In this document: positions 38,848 to 48,334 of the stretch, piece by piece
How positions within the stretch are numbered: position 1 is the stretch's first letter
Layout of the letters: every line of letters starts with the position of its first letter
From: Sporolactobacillus shoreae
GTDB lineage: Bacteria; Bacillota; Bacilli; Bacillales; Sporolactobacillaceae
Reading direction: 5' to 3'
DNA length: 64,000 bases
NCBI RefSeq assembly: GCF_004684935.1
Contig: NZ_SRJD01000003.1
Location: forward strand, 186,001-250,000
Position numbers and translations under genes: made by a program
Notes under the pieces: generated by a model
Told to the model about the DNA's origin: nothing
The model's input: the letters and a program-made list of their open reading frames with translations, nothing else
Databases searched by the model: none

Positions 38848-39969
38848 ATGGAAAATTGGATTACCGGTCTCCGATTGATTCAACGACTTGAAGAATGGGC
38901 ACCAAAAAAACTGGCGTATGAAAACGACAAAATTGGCCTCTTAGTCGGCACGCTGAACAAAAAGGTAAAGAAAGTGATGGTAACACTTGATGTTCTCGAA
39001 AATGTTGCCGATGAAGCAACGGAGAAGAAAGTGGACCTGATCGTTGCCCACCACCCTGTTATTTTTCATCCGCTTAAAACGGTCGAGTCAGATGAAGGGC
39101 AAGGGAAAATTGTTACTAAATTGGTGAAAAATGATATAGCTGTCTATGTGGCGCATACCAATCTTGACATTGCTTCGGGTGGTGTCAATGATATGCTTGC
39201 GGATCAACTTGGCCTGGATGAAACTGAAATCCTCCAACCGACATACTCTGAGCCGCTTTATAAGCTGGCTGTCTATGTGCCGGAGGGGTATATTGAAACA
39301 GTTCGGCAGGCGCTTGGCGATGCAGGAGCGGGCGCGATTGGCAGTTACAGCCACTGCAGTTTTATCACAAAGGGTGAAGGAACATTTCTCCCGGGTTTGG
39401 AAACACATCCATTTATCGGCTTTCCCGGCAAAATGGAAAAAGCAGATGAAGGACGTCTTGAAACGATTGTCCCGGAGCATTTGATTGACGAGGCTATAGC
39501 ACGGATGATTGCCGTTCATCCTTATGAAGAAGTGGCTTATGATCTTTTTCCGATGAAGAACGTGGGAAAAGAATATGGCCTTGGAAGAATCGGAAAATTG
39601 GCGGAGCCTGTTCCCTTTGAAGACTATTGTCTCCAGGTGAAAGAAAGACTTGGCGTTGATGGCTTGCGGGCGGTGGGACCTCTTGAGGAGAAAGTACAGA
39701 CTGTTGCCGTTTCGGGAGGAGACGGCAACAGTCTGGTTCCATACGCCAGATTGAGGGGCGCTGACGTATTGATTACGGGGGATATCTATTATCACACAGC
39801 TCATGACGCTCTCTTGAACGGACTTAAAATCATAGATGCCGGGCATCATATTGAATCGGTTATGAAAAAAGGAGTCCGGCAATATCTCCTGAAAGCAATA
39901 CGTGAAGAGGCATATGATACGGAGGTCATCCTTTCCGAATCCGTCACTAATCCTTTTCATTTCATGTAA
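38848..39969 (+). CDS. yqfO: Nif3-like dinuclear metal-centre protein (YqfO)
   Basis: A 373-residue NIF3-family protein, often listed as GTP cyclohydrolase 1 type 2. Metal ligands appear in DLIVAHHPVIFHPLK and YVAHTNLDIASGG in the first half and in DVLITGDIYYHTAHDAL / DAGHHIESV at the end. Between them lies the CutA/PII-like insert (YKLAVYVPEGYIETVRQAL to HPYEEVAYDLFP) typical of Firmicutes members. AGAAGGTGAA precedes the ATG. Real substrate is unresolved in the family. Confidence 0.92.
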   Translation: MENWITGLRLIQRLEEWAPKKLAYENDKIGLLVGTLNKKVKKVMVTLDVLENVADEATEKKVDLIVAHHPVIFHPLKTVESDEGQGKIVTKLVKNDIAVYVAHTNLDIASGGVNDMLADQLGLDETEILQPTYSEPLYKLAVYVPEGYIETVRQALGDAGAGAIGSYSHCSFITKGEGTFLPGLETHPFIGFPGKMEKADEGRLETIVPEHLIDEAIARMIAVHPYEEVAYDLFPMKNVGKEYGLGRIGKLAEPVPFEDYCLQVKERLGVDGLRAVGPLEEKVQTVAVSGGDGNSLVPYARLRGADVLITGDIYYHTAHDALLNGLKIIDAGHHIESVMKKGVRQYLLKAIREEAYDTEVILSESVTNPFHFM

Positions 39970-40035
39970 GAGAAAAATCCGACTCCGCAAAGAATCGGAT
40001 GATAACCTATTATTTTAAGAATACAGTTGCGTAAT

Positions 40036-41019
40036 TTACGCGTTTTTTGCCCTTTTCCCTGCGCGGGCAGAATTCAGTTTCACTTTCGGTAATATATTTT
40101 TGTCCCTTGCAGCCGTGCTCTCCGTCGACCAGGTTTCGGGTTTTTGGGGATCATACGTGTCAAGGAACAAAATGACTTCCTTCGTCAGCTGGGTCGGCGT
40201 AGAAGCCCCTGCAGTCACCGCAACTTTTCGAACTCCGTCAAGCCAGTCCAACTGCAGCTCGGAAAGATCTGCTATTCTGTAGGCCGGCGTATGAGCAATC
40301 TCCTTGGAGACCTGTGCGAGCCTGTTGGAATTATTGCTTCTTGGGTCTCCGACGACAATGAGCAGATCAACGTCTTTTGCCTGCTCTGCTACGGCTTCCT
40401 GACGGGTTTGGGTTGCCAGACAAATTTCGTTGCATGATTCAGCCTGTGGATATTTTTCTTTTATATAATCCATTATCTCGCGGACATCCCACTGACTCAT
40501 TGTGGTTTGGTTCGTGATAATAATTTTTTCAGCAGTAAGATTGAGCTGATCCACATCCTCAAGCGTCTCGACCAGGTGAACAGTTCCTGGAGCCACACCA
40601 GTTGCTCCCTCGGGTTCGGGGTGGCCTTTCTTTCCAATATAAATAACCTGATAGCCTTCCGCTTTTTTTTCTTCAATCAGTTTATGTGTTTTTGTAACGT
40701 CTGGGCAGGTGGCGTCAATCGTAGTTAATCCTTTGGCTTCCGCCAATGCGCGGACATCCGGAGAAACGCCGTGGGCTGTGAATATCACTGTTCCGTGGTC
40801 AATATCCTGTAATAAATCTATTCTTTTTTTCCCGCGTGCGTCAAGGGTAATAATGCCTTCCTCTTTGAAAGCTTCAGTAACGTGGTGATTATGGACAATC
40901 ATGCCCAAAATATATATAGGCCTGGGCAGGTTGCTGTCCATAGCCGCTTTGCGCGCAATGACCAGCGCATCGACGACCCCGTAGCAATAGCCCCGCGGCG
41001 AGACTTTAGTGACTTCCAT
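40036..41019 (-). CDS. ispH: 4-hydroxy-3-methylbut-2-enyl diphosphate reductase IspH
   Basis: Last enzyme of the MEP isoprenoid pathway, giving IPP and DMAPP; 327 residues. The three iron-sulfur cysteines appear in [24 protein letters not shown] and [16 protein letters not shown], with HNHHVTEAF and HTPAYRI-type substrate segments between. GGAGAGAAC precedes ATG. With ispG at 45708 the window holds two of the pathway genes. Confidence 0.96.
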   Translation of the reverse strand: MEVTKVSPRGYCYGVVDALVIARKAAMDSNLPRPIYILGMIVHNHHVTEAFKEEGIITLDARGKKRIDLLQDIDHGTVIFTAHGVSPDVRALAEAKGLTTIDATCPDVTKTHKLIEEKKAEGYQVIYIGKKGHPEPEGATGVAPGTVHLVETLEDVDQLNLTAEKIIITNQTTMSQWDVREIMDYIKEKYPQAESCNEICLATQTRQEAVAEQAKDVDLLIVVGDPRSNNSNRLAQVSKEIAHTPAYRIADLSELQLDWLDGVRKVAVTAGASTPTQLTKEVILFLDTYDPQKPETWSTESTAARDKNILPKVKLNSARAGKRAKNA

Positions 41020-41143
41020 TATGTGTTCTCTCCGATCTGTTCTGTGGTTCTCCCCGCTCTTATTATCTGTATTAACGGGCAGGGACCATTTTTATTATAA
41101 ATGAGGTGGGGTGAGAACACAACGAAGCCGATATCGGTGACAT

Positions 41144-41710
41144 TTATATATACATCCGCGGTTTTGAAGGCTTTGTTTTCAGTTGGTCCGTATCCCGAAG
41201 GCTTTCTGCTTCCTTACGTGTTTTTATGACCGTTTTACGTGACGTGGTCTGTAGACTTGGCGTCGGTTTTTCTGCCGCCTCATCAGTTTTTTTCTCGTTT
41301 TTCTCTTCTTCGTGTTCTGGCGTTTCAGTATCCGTTTCTTCGGCGCTTTTTTCTGAAGACTGCATGCTTTTCAGTACGCCGAGAATGGCCGGAGCGTTTT
41401 TAATGAGCGGTCCAAACTGTTGAATCATGGGAATCATTGTCTGAGCCGTCTGAATGGCTTTCTGAGCATTCATCAGCATTCCAAACAGATTGACGCCGCC
41501 TCCCGACTGGCCGGCCCCCTGTTGCATTAGAGACGACAGAATACCAGTGAGACCGCCTGCAGACGGGGGAGGACTGGGTACAGGCGGCATCTCCCGCATC
41601 ATGGTGGGAAAGAGGGAGGGAAATCCGCTCTGAGGCCTCGGTGGGAAGAGAGAGAAAAAAGAAGGCTCCCGAAATTCAGGAAACATCGAATTTTGCTGGA
41701 ACGGCGGCAT
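41144..41710 (-). CDS. yqfQ: YqfQ family protein (VrrA-like)
   Basis: A 188-residue low-complexity protein: Pro/Phe-rich N-terminus, a Gly/Gln-rich stretch, a conserved core MIPMIQQFGPLIKNAPAILGVLKSM (about residues 88-112) and a long Glu/Lys-rich charged tail. The core and its place next to ispH fit the YqfQ family, linked to the spore in Bacillus. GGGAGGG precedes ATG. It is read in the same direction as ispH, 125 bases upstream of it. Confidence 0.8.
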   Translation of the reverse strand: MPPFQQNSMFPEFREPSFFSLFPPRPQSGFPSLFPTMMREMPPVPSPPPSAGGLTGILSSLMQQGAGQSGGGVNLFGMLMNAQKAIQTAQTMIPMIQQFGPLIKNAPAILGVLKSMQSSEKSAEETDTETPEHEEEKNEKKTDEAAEKPTPSLQTTSRKTVIKTRKEAESLRDTDQLKTKPSKPRMYI

Positions 41711-41846
41711 TATTATCCCTCCCTTCGAGATGTGAGCTGATATTCAGTGTATGTCAGAATCAGGGTTTGGGTGAATCCGCAAGTATACCGTTCGCCACAC
41801 CAGATATGATAAAATCAGTATAAATAAAGAAAACGGAGTGAAATCC

Positions 41847-42740
41847 ATGCTGAAAATTGGTTCACATGTTCATATGTCTGGAACAAAAATGTTGCTTGGT
41901 GCGAGCGAGGAAGCGGCAGCATTCGGAGAGTCAGTCATGATGATTTACACGGGAGCGCCTCAGAATACGGTGAGGAAGCCTGTCGAGAAGTTGAATATCG
42001 AAGCAGGGCGTGAGCATATGAAGGCCCATCAAATTGAGGAAGTGGTGGTTCACGCCCCTTACATTATTAATATCGCCAACACAGTTAGGCCGGAAACATT
42101 CGCATTAGGCGTTTCATTTTTAAGAAAAGAAATCGACCGTTCCGAAGCGATCGGCGCGAAACAGATTGTTCTGCATCCGGGTTCACACGTCGGCGCGGGA
42201 GTTGACGCGGGAATTGCAAAAATTATTGAAGGGCTGAACGAAGTGCTTGATACGACGGACTCTGTTCAGATTGCACTGGAGACAATGGCTGGAAAAGGCA
42301 GTGAATGCGGCTTCCGATTTGAACAACTGGCGAAAATTATTGACGGCGTACGACTGAATGAAAAGTTATCCGTCTGCTTTGACACTTGCCATACAAGCGA
42401 TGCAGGTTACGATATTACGCAAAATTTTGACGAAGTTCTGAAGGAATTTGACCGGATTATCGGAATAGAACGCATCCGGGTCGTACATGTGAATGATAGC
42501 AAAAACCCGCAGGGGTCCAGGAAAGACCGCCACGCGAATATTGGATTCGGGTGCATAGGCTTTGAAGCCCTCAATGGTGTCGTCCACCATCCGCTTCTTG
42601 AATCCGTTCCGAAAATTCTTGAGACACCTTATGTAGGGGAGGATAAAAAAAATAAAAAACCTCCCTATAAGTATGAGATCGACATGTTCAGAAATCAGGA
42701 ATTCAACGAAAAGCTGATTGAGGAGATACTCGAACAGTAA
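41847..42740 (+). CDS. nfo: endonuclease IV (AP endonuclease) Nfo
   Basis: Zinc-dependent AP endonuclease of base-excision repair (YqfS), 297 residues, the B. subtilis length. The three signature regions of the family are present: [24 protein letters not shown] and [22 protein letters not shown], along with HAPYIINIA and HPGSHVG. CGGAGTGA lies six bases before ATG 41847. It is important in spores for repair at germination; sigma-G control is known in B. subtilis but no such promoter was recognised here. Confidence 0.96.
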   Translation: MLKIGSHVHMSGTKMLLGASEEAAAFGESVMMIYTGAPQNTVRKPVEKLNIEAGREHMKAHQIEEVVVHAPYIINIANTVRPETFALGVSFLRKEIDRSEAIGAKQIVLHPGSHVGAGVDAGIAKIIEGLNEVLDTTDSVQIALETMAGKGSECGFRFEQLAKIIDGVRLNEKLSVCFDTCHTSDAGYDITQNFDEVLKEFDRIIGIERIRVVHVNDSKNPQGSRKDRHANIGFGCIGFEALNGVVHHPLLESVPKILETPYVGEDKKNKKPPYKYEIDMFRNQEFNEKLIEEILEQ

Positions 42741-42795
42741 GTTTATCCTCAAATTTCAATGAAACACTTCCTGGATTCCTGAAATTTCTTAACAA

Positions 42796-42906
42796 GTGGC
42801 TACGTGAATATTGAATGCTGATTTTGTTGCTCTATTGATTCGAGCGGATCGCCCGCGGAAAGCGTGCGTTTGGAGCGAAAAAGAGCAGGCAAGTTAAACA
42901 AAGTCT
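42796..42906 (+). repeat. dispersed hairpin repeat, copy 4 (longest)
   Basis: Most complete copy. It begins GGCTACGTGAATATTGAATG, has a GC-rich centre GCGGATCGCCCGCGGAAAGC and ends GAGCGAAAAAGAGCAGG. GCTCT and AGAGC, and CGAGC / GAGCG around the centre, give it hairpin potential. It lies between the ends of the convergent genes nfo and yqfT. Confidence 0.8.
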
Positions 42907-42915
42907 AATAAAAAA

Positions 42916-43182
42916 TTACTGATACTTTGCCATGAGCTGTTTAAACTTCTGATCCAGTTCCTGAGCGAGAACGGGGCCAAGCTCTTCAATGAAAATCCTT
43001 CGAAGTTTTTCCTGACCGGCGGGTTGAAAAAGGTCAATGTTTTTTCCCCTGACCCGTCCCGCGACTCGGGCAGCCTGATTTCTTGTTATCGGGATGTTGA
43101 ATTGTATTGCCTGTTCATAAAGCTCGTCGGCGCTCACCTGATTAATCCTCTGATTGATCATTGCCTGAATCATGGGATGCAC
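42916..43182 (-). CDS. yqfT: DUF2624 family protein (YqfT-like)
   Basis: An 88-residue hydrophilic helical protein with MINQRINQVSADELYEQA followed by ITRNQAARVAGRVRGKNIDLF, the pattern of the DUF2624/YqfT family that follows nfo in Bacillus. GTG 43182 has GGAG eight bases upstream; ATG 43173 is an alternative. Orientation is opposite to nfo. Function unknown. Confidence 0.75.
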   Translation of the reverse strand: MHPMIQAMINQRINQVSADELYEQAIQFNIPITRNQAARVAGRVRGKNIDLFQPAGQEKLRRIFIEELGPVLAQELDQKFKQLMAKYQ

Positions 43183-43445
43183 TTCGTCCACTCCAATTCA
43201 TTTGTTATTATACACAGGATAGCCTATGATCGGATGACGGAAAAGATACTGACACAAGGGAGATGCCGAATGAAAAATAAGTCGGATTGTGTCAGATAAT
43301 AATTTATATATTTGTCTATATCATTGAACACATTTCAAGTATAATTAATGACAAATAAGAGAGAATTTTTCGCTTTTACTGAAATTTGCAGAGAAGTTCT
43401 TGGGGAGCGTCGGCATTGAAATCGGAATACATGTAAAGAGGAGTG

Positions 43446-44438
43446 ATGACCATCATATATCATGAATCCTTTCTATCCGTTTCTGAAAAAGATGTATTTG
43501 AAAATCAGCTGTCGATGGAGATCAGGCTGACCCTTGCTCCAAATGGGACTGTTCTGGACTGCAATAAAAACGGAAAAATACTGGTTGACCGTTTTGGCCG
43601 TTCATTTTTGAATTTCTTTCCTGATGAGAGTGTGGGTGAGGCTGAAGATTACCTGAAATCCATTCTGGACAGCGAAGAAGTGGTTGCGGCTTTGCTCCAT
43701 GACCGGACAAGGGATAACGGAGTCGGTACATTATATAATGGGTTCAGCAAAAACGGGACTATTTTTCTTGCTGGTTTTCAGACGACATTGCTGACACACC
43801 TGGCCGCGGAGTTTGTCCATGAACTGCGCAATCCGCTGGCTGTGATTAAGGGCTTTGTACAACTATCAGCGTTAACCCAGGATTTCTATAAATATCAGGG
43901 GACCATTTTATCCGAAATTGACCGGATGCATTCTCTTCTGGATAGCTTCCTGAAATTATCAAAGAAAAACATTATGATGCAGAAGATACCTCCGGACAAG
44001 TTATGCTCATCAATGATCGCCCTGATTTCATCTGAATGCACAATGAGGAAAGTCGATTTGGATTATGATGTAGCCTTTTCTGAAAACGCATGCAATGCTG
44101 ATATCTCGATGATCAAGCAGGTGGTGCTGAATATCACGAGAAATGCGCTGGAGGCGCTTGATGGTAAAGGAGAGCATGAGCGGCATATTTTTTTCAGGGG
44201 ATCCGTGGAAGATAAAGGATACAGGTTTGCAATCAGCGATAACGGCCCAGGGATGGAAACGTGCATACTTAAAAAGATTGGTCAGCCGTTTTTTACCACA
44301 AAAGAAAACGGGACAGGCATTGGCCTTTCGCTGAGCAAAAAAATAGTGGCAGAGCATCATGGCAGTTTTTGCGTCAGCAGTGCTGTCGGAAGGGGCACAA
44401 CGATCAGTTTTCTCCTTCCATTCGTATCCGATTCTTAA
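43446..44438 (+). CDS. orphan soluble histidine kinase, sporulation-kinase type
   Basis: A 330-residue histidine kinase without transmembrane helices. The N-terminal 120 residues form an unassigned PAS-like sensor region; the dimerisation helix carries AAEFVHELRNPLAVIKGF with the phosphoacceptor His (about residue 130), followed by N (NITRNALEALD), G1 (ISDNGPGME), F (PFFTTKE) and G2 (GTGIGLSLSKKIV) boxes. The HELRNPL box resembles the KinA-KinE phosphorelay kinases, which act on Spo0F. No response regulator is adjacent, which fits an orphan phosphorelay kinase; the target is inference. Confidence 0.85.
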   Translation: MTIIYHESFLSVSEKDVFENQLSMEIRLTLAPNGTVLDCNKNGKILVDRFGRSFLNFFPDESVGEAEDYLKSILDSEEVVAALLHDRTRDNGVGTLYNGFSKNGTIFLAGFQTTLLTHLAAEFVHELRNPLAVIKGFVQLSALTQDFYKYQGTILSEIDRMHSLLDSFLKLSKKNIMMQKIPPDKLCSSMIALISSECTMRKVDLDYDVAFSENACNADISMIKQVVLNITRNALEALDGKGEHERHIFFRGSVEDKGYRFAISDNGPGMETCILKKIGQPFFTTKENGTGIGLSLSKKIVAEHHGSFCVSSAVGRGTTISFLLPFVSDS

Positions 44439-44533
44439 CACTGAGCGGCCTGAATTTCCAAAAAGTGCCTAGGTGAAATCATTCGAAATGAGTCACACTA
44501 TATGTGATCCTAAAAAGAAGGCGAGGGGTCACA

Positions 44534-44902
44534 TTGGCTGGTAAGGATCATTTTGATGAGGGATCATTATATGATAAGCGGCATGCTTTCAATAATGAGG
44601 AGTATGCGAAGGAACTGGCAGCCGATCAGTACGATCCGGAGGCCGGAGGCGATCGGTCTGATAATCATAGACCGTCACGATCCGGAGACCGGGATTTGAT
44701 TGAAGGCGGCAGGGGAATGGGCTGGCTGTCGCTGGTACTTTCAATTGCCGCGCTTTTCTTTCTTCCTGTCATCCTGGGCATTGCGGGTATCATTATCGGC
44801 TACATTGCCTTTCGTCAAGGCGCCCGTACACTCGGAGGATGGGCAATCGGAATCGGGGCTGTCGCTGTCTTGATTCAATTAATGGCACCTCTTTTTTGGT
44901 GA
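44534..44902 (+). CDS. yqfX: DUF4190-like membrane protein (YqfX-like)
   Basis: A 122-residue protein with a charged, acidic N-terminal half and two membrane helices (about residues 65-90 and 97-119) joined by a short IAFRQGARTLGGWA loop, the DUF4190 layout. TTG 44534 follows GAGGGG. Position close to ispG matches yqfX of B. subtilis. Function unknown. Confidence 0.7.
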   Translation: MAGKDHFDEGSLYDKRHAFNNEEYAKELAADQYDPEAGGDRSDNHRPSRSGDRDLIEGGRGMGWLSLVLSIAALFFLPVILGIAGIIIGYIAFRQGARTLGGWAIGIGAVAVLIQLMAPLFW

Positions 44903-44906
44903 CACA

Positions 44907-44944
44907 AGCAAAAAGACGCTTTGTTTAATCAAAGCGTCTTTTTG
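44907..44944. terminator. terminator after yqfX
   Basis: Perfect 16-base arms GCAAAAAGACGCTTTG / CAAAGCGTCTTTTTGC with a 6-base loop. Confidence 0.92.
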
Positions 44945-45032
44945 CATGAGCTTTTTTCAAGTTAATGGATGTGATATATGTTACAATATTACCGACAATT
45001 AATGCAAAATGGTTCAAAAAGGAATGATCAGA

Positions 45033-45611
45033 ATGGATGCACTGGAAGCAATTAAAACAAGGCGTTCAATCAGAAAAGTTAAAGATGAGCTGCCGCCAAA
45101 AGAATTGATCATAGAAGTACTGGAAGCCGCTCGCAGAGCTCCGAATCATTTTAATACCGAGCCTTGGCACTTTATAGTTCTAACCGGTGAAGGGCGTGCC
45201 AAGCTTGGGAGGGTGTATGGAAAAATTAATCAAAGCGGCCTTGAAAATTCGGATCAGGCAGCGCTCGACGATGCGATGGCAAAAGGTATTGCCCAAGCGA
45301 AACGCGCACCGGTGATTATTGTTGTTGCCATTGAGCCGAGTGACAACCCGAAAGTCAAGAAAGTCGAAGAGATTGCGGCAACAGCGTGCGCTGTTGAAAA
45401 CATGCTTCTCGCCGTTCACTCACTGGGCTTGGGCGCAATATGGAGGACAGGTAATCCGTCCTACACCGATCTCATGAAGCAAAGTTTTGACGTTTCCAGT
45501 GAAGGACTGGTCCTCGGTTATCTTTATATCGGCTATCCGGAAGAAGGAGTGGCACCCAAGGGACCAGAGAGAAAAACGGTAGATGAGATTGCGGACTGGG
45601 TAGAAGCATAA
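45033..45611 (+). CDS. nitroreductase family protein
   Basis: FMN-dependent NAD(P)H oxidoreductase of the nitroreductase fold, 192 residues. The FMN-binding opening IKTRRSIRKVKDE, then RRAPNHFNTEPWHFIVL, and the CAVENMLLAVHSLGLGAIWRTG helix are visible. AAGGAATG precedes ATG 45033. Substrate is unknown; related Bacillus proteins (YfkO/YdgI-like) reduce quinones or nitro compounds. It stands alone between two terminators. Confidence 0.88.
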   Translation: MDALEAIKTRRSIRKVKDELPPKELIIEVLEAARRAPNHFNTEPWHFIVLTGEGRAKLGRVYGKINQSGLENSDQAALDDAMAKGIAQAKRAPVIIVVAIEPSDNPKVKKVEEIAATACAVENMLLAVHSLGLGAIWRTGNPSYTDLMKQSFDVSSEGLVLGYLYIGYPEEGVAPKGPERKTVDEIADWVEA

Positions 45612-45661
45612 GTTTCTGTTTGTGTCATTTTAAAAATTTTTTTGCCTATGCTTGGCTAAAG

Positions 45662-45693
45662 AAAAGGGAGGAGCGATATCGCTCCTCCCTTTT
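45662..45693. terminator. bidirectional terminator between the nitroreductase gene and ispG
   Basis: A perfect 32-base palindrome: AAAAGGGAGGAGCGAT followed by its own reverse complement. Convergent genes end on both sides. Confidence 0.93.
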
Positions 45694-45707
45694 GATGGGG
45701 TGTGGAA

Positions 45708-46817
45708 TCAGATATTGATACCTTCCTGTTCCGCCTTTTTCTTAGCAAAATAGGCTTCAGCAAGTTTATCAATTTCAATTTTCAGTTCTTCAACCATCCG
45801 GTCTTCAGGAACTTTGCGCAATACCTCACCATGCCGGAATAAAAGTCCTTCTCCACGTCCTCCGGCAATTCCGATGTCTGCTTCGCGCGCTTCGCCGGGA
45901 CCGTTCACAGCACAGCCAAGAACGGAAACTTTAATCGGTGCATTAATATGATCAATGTATTCTTCGACCTGATTGGCGATTTTAATCAGATCAATTTGAA
46001 TCCTCCCGCAGGTCGGGCAGGAAATAAGTGTCGCGGCATTTGTCAGTCCGAATGTTTTGAGCAGTTCGCGGCAAACCTTGATTTCTTCAACAGGATCGGC
46101 TGAAAGAGAGATGCGCATCGTGTTACCGATTCCTTCGTGAAGCAGAATGCCCAGACCTGCAGCGCTTTTGATACTTCCGGAAAATTTAGTTCCTGATTCA
46201 GTAATCCCGAGGTGAAGCGGATAATCAAAAGCCCGCGCGGCTTTTTCATAGGCCTCTACAGCGAGATTAATATTTGACGCTTTAAGTGAAACGATAATGT
46301 CATGAAAATCGAGGTCCTCAAGAATCTTGATATGGTGAAGGGCGCTTTCTACCATGCCATCAGCGGTAGGGTAGCCGTATTTGTCGAGAATATGTTTTTC
46401 AAGCGAACCCGCGTTCACACCAATTCGGATCGGAATATGCTTGTCTTTAGCGGCTCTGACAACAGCCTCGACATTTTCCTGTTTTCCGATGTTGCCGGGG
46501 TTAATACGTATTTTGTCTGCTCCGCCTTCGATCGCTTTCAGAGCAAGTTTATAATTAAAGTGAATATCGACGACGAGAGGGATATGGATCTGGCGTTTTA
46601 TATCAGGAATTGCGAGCGCATCCTCCATCGTCGGGCAGGCGACTCGGACCATCTGGCATCCTGCATCTTCAAGGCGATGAATCTGTGCGACAGTGGCCTC
46701 AACATCCCTTGTTTTGGTAGTGGTCATGCTCTGTATAATGACTTCATTGGTTCCGCCAATGGTTAGATTTCCGACTTTCACTTTTCTGGTCTTCGTACGA
46801 TGCGTGATTTCAGACAC
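45708..46817 (-). CDS. ispG: flavodoxin-dependent 4-hydroxy-3-methylbut-2-enyl diphosphate synthase IspG
   Basis: Penultimate enzyme of the MEP pathway (GcpE), 369 residues. A TIM-barrel N-terminal half ([44 protein letters not shown]) is followed by the 4Fe-4S domain with [11 protein letters not shown] and [16 protein letters not shown]. An AGGAGCGAA site precedes the ATG. It is about 4.7 kb from ispH, in the same orientation. Confidence 0.96.
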   Translation of the reverse strand: MSEITHRTKTRKVKVGNLTIGGTNEVIIQSMTTTKTRDVEATVAQIHRLEDAGCQMVRVACPTMEDALAIPDIKRQIHIPLVVDIHFNYKLALKAIEGGADKIRINPGNIGKQENVEAVVRAAKDKHIPIRIGVNAGSLEKHILDKYGYPTADGMVESALHHIKILEDLDFHDIIVSLKASNINLAVEAYEKAARAFDYPLHLGITESGTKFSGSIKSAAGLGILLHEGIGNTMRISLSADPVEEIKVCRELLKTFGLTNAATLISCPTCGRIQIDLIKIANQVEEYIDHINAPIKVSVLGCAVNGPGEAREADIGIAGGRGEGLLFRHGEVLRKVPEDRMVEELKIEIDKLAEAYFAKKKAEQEGINI

Positions 46818-46945
46818 AGAACATTCGCTCCTTTATTAAAGCAAAAATATATTGCCGAGAAAAATACTCAGGCAATTAACAGTATATCATGAATTGTGGC
46901 GGAGCACCTTTTTTTGTTACTGAAGGAATGAAGAAAAGTGCCGGA

Positions 46946-47275
46946 TCAAGATTTCTGACTATAGACAGGAAAAGAGTATACTTTGCCAATTTGAAGATGG
47001 TTTGGGTCTACTGATGGATTCAGTATAGAAAAATTGTTGATAACGTCAGTAATGGGAGGAACCTGGTTGCTGATACGTTCGGTGACAGAGAGGAGTGTAT
47101 CACCGGGAGCGACAGTGATCCTCTGAAAAGGGACTGCCGATTTTTCCTTCACCTGGTTTTGAATCGCTGTGGTCGCAACTGTCTTCCCGGCGGGCAGTGA
47201 TCCCGAGGTAAGATCGGAATAGCTTGTCCAGCAGGCGACCAAAAACAGAATAGTAAAGATCCGCTTCTTCATCAT
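46946..47275 (-). CDS. yqfZ: LysM domain protein (YqfZ-like)
   Basis: A 109-residue secreted or membrane-anchored protein: N-terminal hydrophobic helix MMKKRIFTILFLVACW (signal peptide or anchor) and a C-terminal LysM domain (ITVAPGDTLLSVTERI ... NPSVDPNHLQIGKVYSFP) that binds peptidoglycan. GAGGGAG lies eight bases before ATG 47275. Neighbour of ispG as in B. subtilis yqfZ, where a role in sporulation is suspected. Confidence 0.82.
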   Translation of the reverse strand: MMKKRIFTILFLVACWTSYSDLTSGSLPAGKTVATTAIQNQVKEKSAVPFQRITVAPGDTLLSVTERISNQVPPITDVINNFSILNPSVDPNHLQIGKVYSFPVYSQKS

Positions 47276-47386
47276 CCCATCAACTCCCTCATACATTTAT
47301 ATGCGGCAAAAATGAAAGATATGCATCATTTTATTGAAAAATTTAAAAAGGAACTTTCACACTTTAACTGCGTATGGTTTAATGAA

Positions 47387-47414
47387 AGTGTTCTATGTAT
47401 GTTAAGCGAACACT
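47387..47414 (+). promoter_or_regulatory. inverted repeat upstream of the NfeD-like gene
   Basis: AGTGTTC and GAACACT separated by 14 bases, in the divergent interval between yqfZ and the NfeD gene. A second pair ACTTTCA / TGAAAGT lies just upstream (47353-47388). Unassigned operator or leader hairpin. Confidence 0.35.
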
Positions 47415-47467
47415 CTTAGTTTGACTTACGGTCAGTTCTATCAAGGATATCCACTGACAGAAAGCGG

Positions 47468-48103
47468 GTGCACTTATTGGAATTTTTATCTTATCCAGCA
47501 GGCGGCTTTATTGTGATCCTATTCGCTTCATGTTTTCTCTTCGCAGAACTTATTGTTAAAGCAAAAGGAATTCTGGCGATTATGGGAAGCGGGCTATTTA
47601 TTTCCTATTTTTCTTACTTTCTGACGGATCAGGCTTCTCCATGGATCGTTTTTCTCCTCGTCGGCGGGCTGGTATTGATCATCATTGATGGTAAAATCTT
47701 CACGACAGGGATCATTGGTGTCTTCGGTTTTGTGCTCATGATTTTGGGATGCGCACTGCCTGCTCCGACGCTTATTTACGGTATGCTTGTAGGCATCGCT
47801 TTTATTATCGGGTCCTGTGGCTCTCTTTCTTTTCGGAAATGGCTACCGACTCGGGACTATCTGGACAAACTGACGTTACATGATAAGCTTTCCACCGACA
47901 GAGGCTACAACTCGATCAATGCCGATTACCACGATCTGGTTAATAAAACCGGTGTGACACTCACGCCCTTTCATCCGGTAGGAACGGTGAAGATTGACGG
48001 GAGAAATTACAGTGCGGTTACAGATGGTATCTTTCTTGAAAAAGATGTGCGGGTTAAAGTTGTCTCTGTGGATGGAACCAGAATCGTGATTGATCAAGCG
48101 TGA
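47468..48103 (+). CDS. NfeD family protein
   Basis: A 211-residue membrane protein of the NfeD group lacking the protease domain. Four to five hydrophobic helices fill residues 10-125, followed by a soluble OB-fold domain (LVNKTGVTLTPFHPVGTVKIDGRNYSAV, then DVRVKVVSVDGTRIVI). These proteins accompany flotillins; here the gene is about 23 kb from floA. Start is uncertain: GTG 47468 or TTG 47477, neither with a strong site. Confidence 0.82.
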   Translation: MHLLEFLSYPAGGFIVILFASCFLFAELIVKAKGILAIMGSGLFISYFSYFLTDQASPWIVFLLVGGLVLIIIDGKIFTTGIIGVFGFVLMILGCALPAPTLIYGMLVGIAFIIGSCGSLSFRKWLPTRDYLDKLTLHDKLSTDRGYNSINADYHDLVNKTGVTLTPFHPVGTVKIDGRNYSAVTDGIFLEKDVRVKVVSVDGTRIVIDQA

Positions 48104-48209
48104 AAAACCACACATGGTTTGTCGATTAAAAAAAGTTGTTGTTATGTCCATACATTTATGGTATATTATTTCTTGTCGTTGGGACGGGCATTGAAGCCTT
48201 AAGAAAATG

Positions 48210-48238
48210 TTGACAGGCTTCATTGCTTGTGTTAAATT
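48210..48238 (+). promoter_or_regulatory. promoter of the tRNA operon
   Basis: TTGACA (48210-48215), 17-base spacer, TAAATT (48233-48238), about 20 bases before tRNA-Asn. A further upstream TTGTTA / TATATT pair (48139-48167) may be a second promoter. Confidence 0.75.
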
Positions 48239-48258
48239 AGTTCATGTTCTGAATTTGT

Positions 48259-48333
48259 TCCACAGTAGCTCAGTGGTAGAGCAATCGGCTGTTAACCGAT
48301 TGGTCGTAGGTTCGAACCCTACCTGTGGAGCCA
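48259..48333 (+). tRNA. tRNA-Asn (GTT)
   Basis: Full cloverleaf: acceptor TCCACAG / CTGTGGA, D arm AGCTC-AGTGGTA-GAGC, anticodon loop CTGTTAA with anticodon GTT, T arm GTAGG-TTCGAAC-CCTAC, discriminator G, CCA encoded. Confidence 0.97.
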
Positions 48334-48334
48334 T

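Noticed and set aside
39088-39990. A 300-codon open frame antisense to the Nif3-like gene
   Set aside because: It lies completely opposite a well-conserved gene, has no ribosome-binding site and encodes no recognisable pattern; it is a codon-bias shadow.
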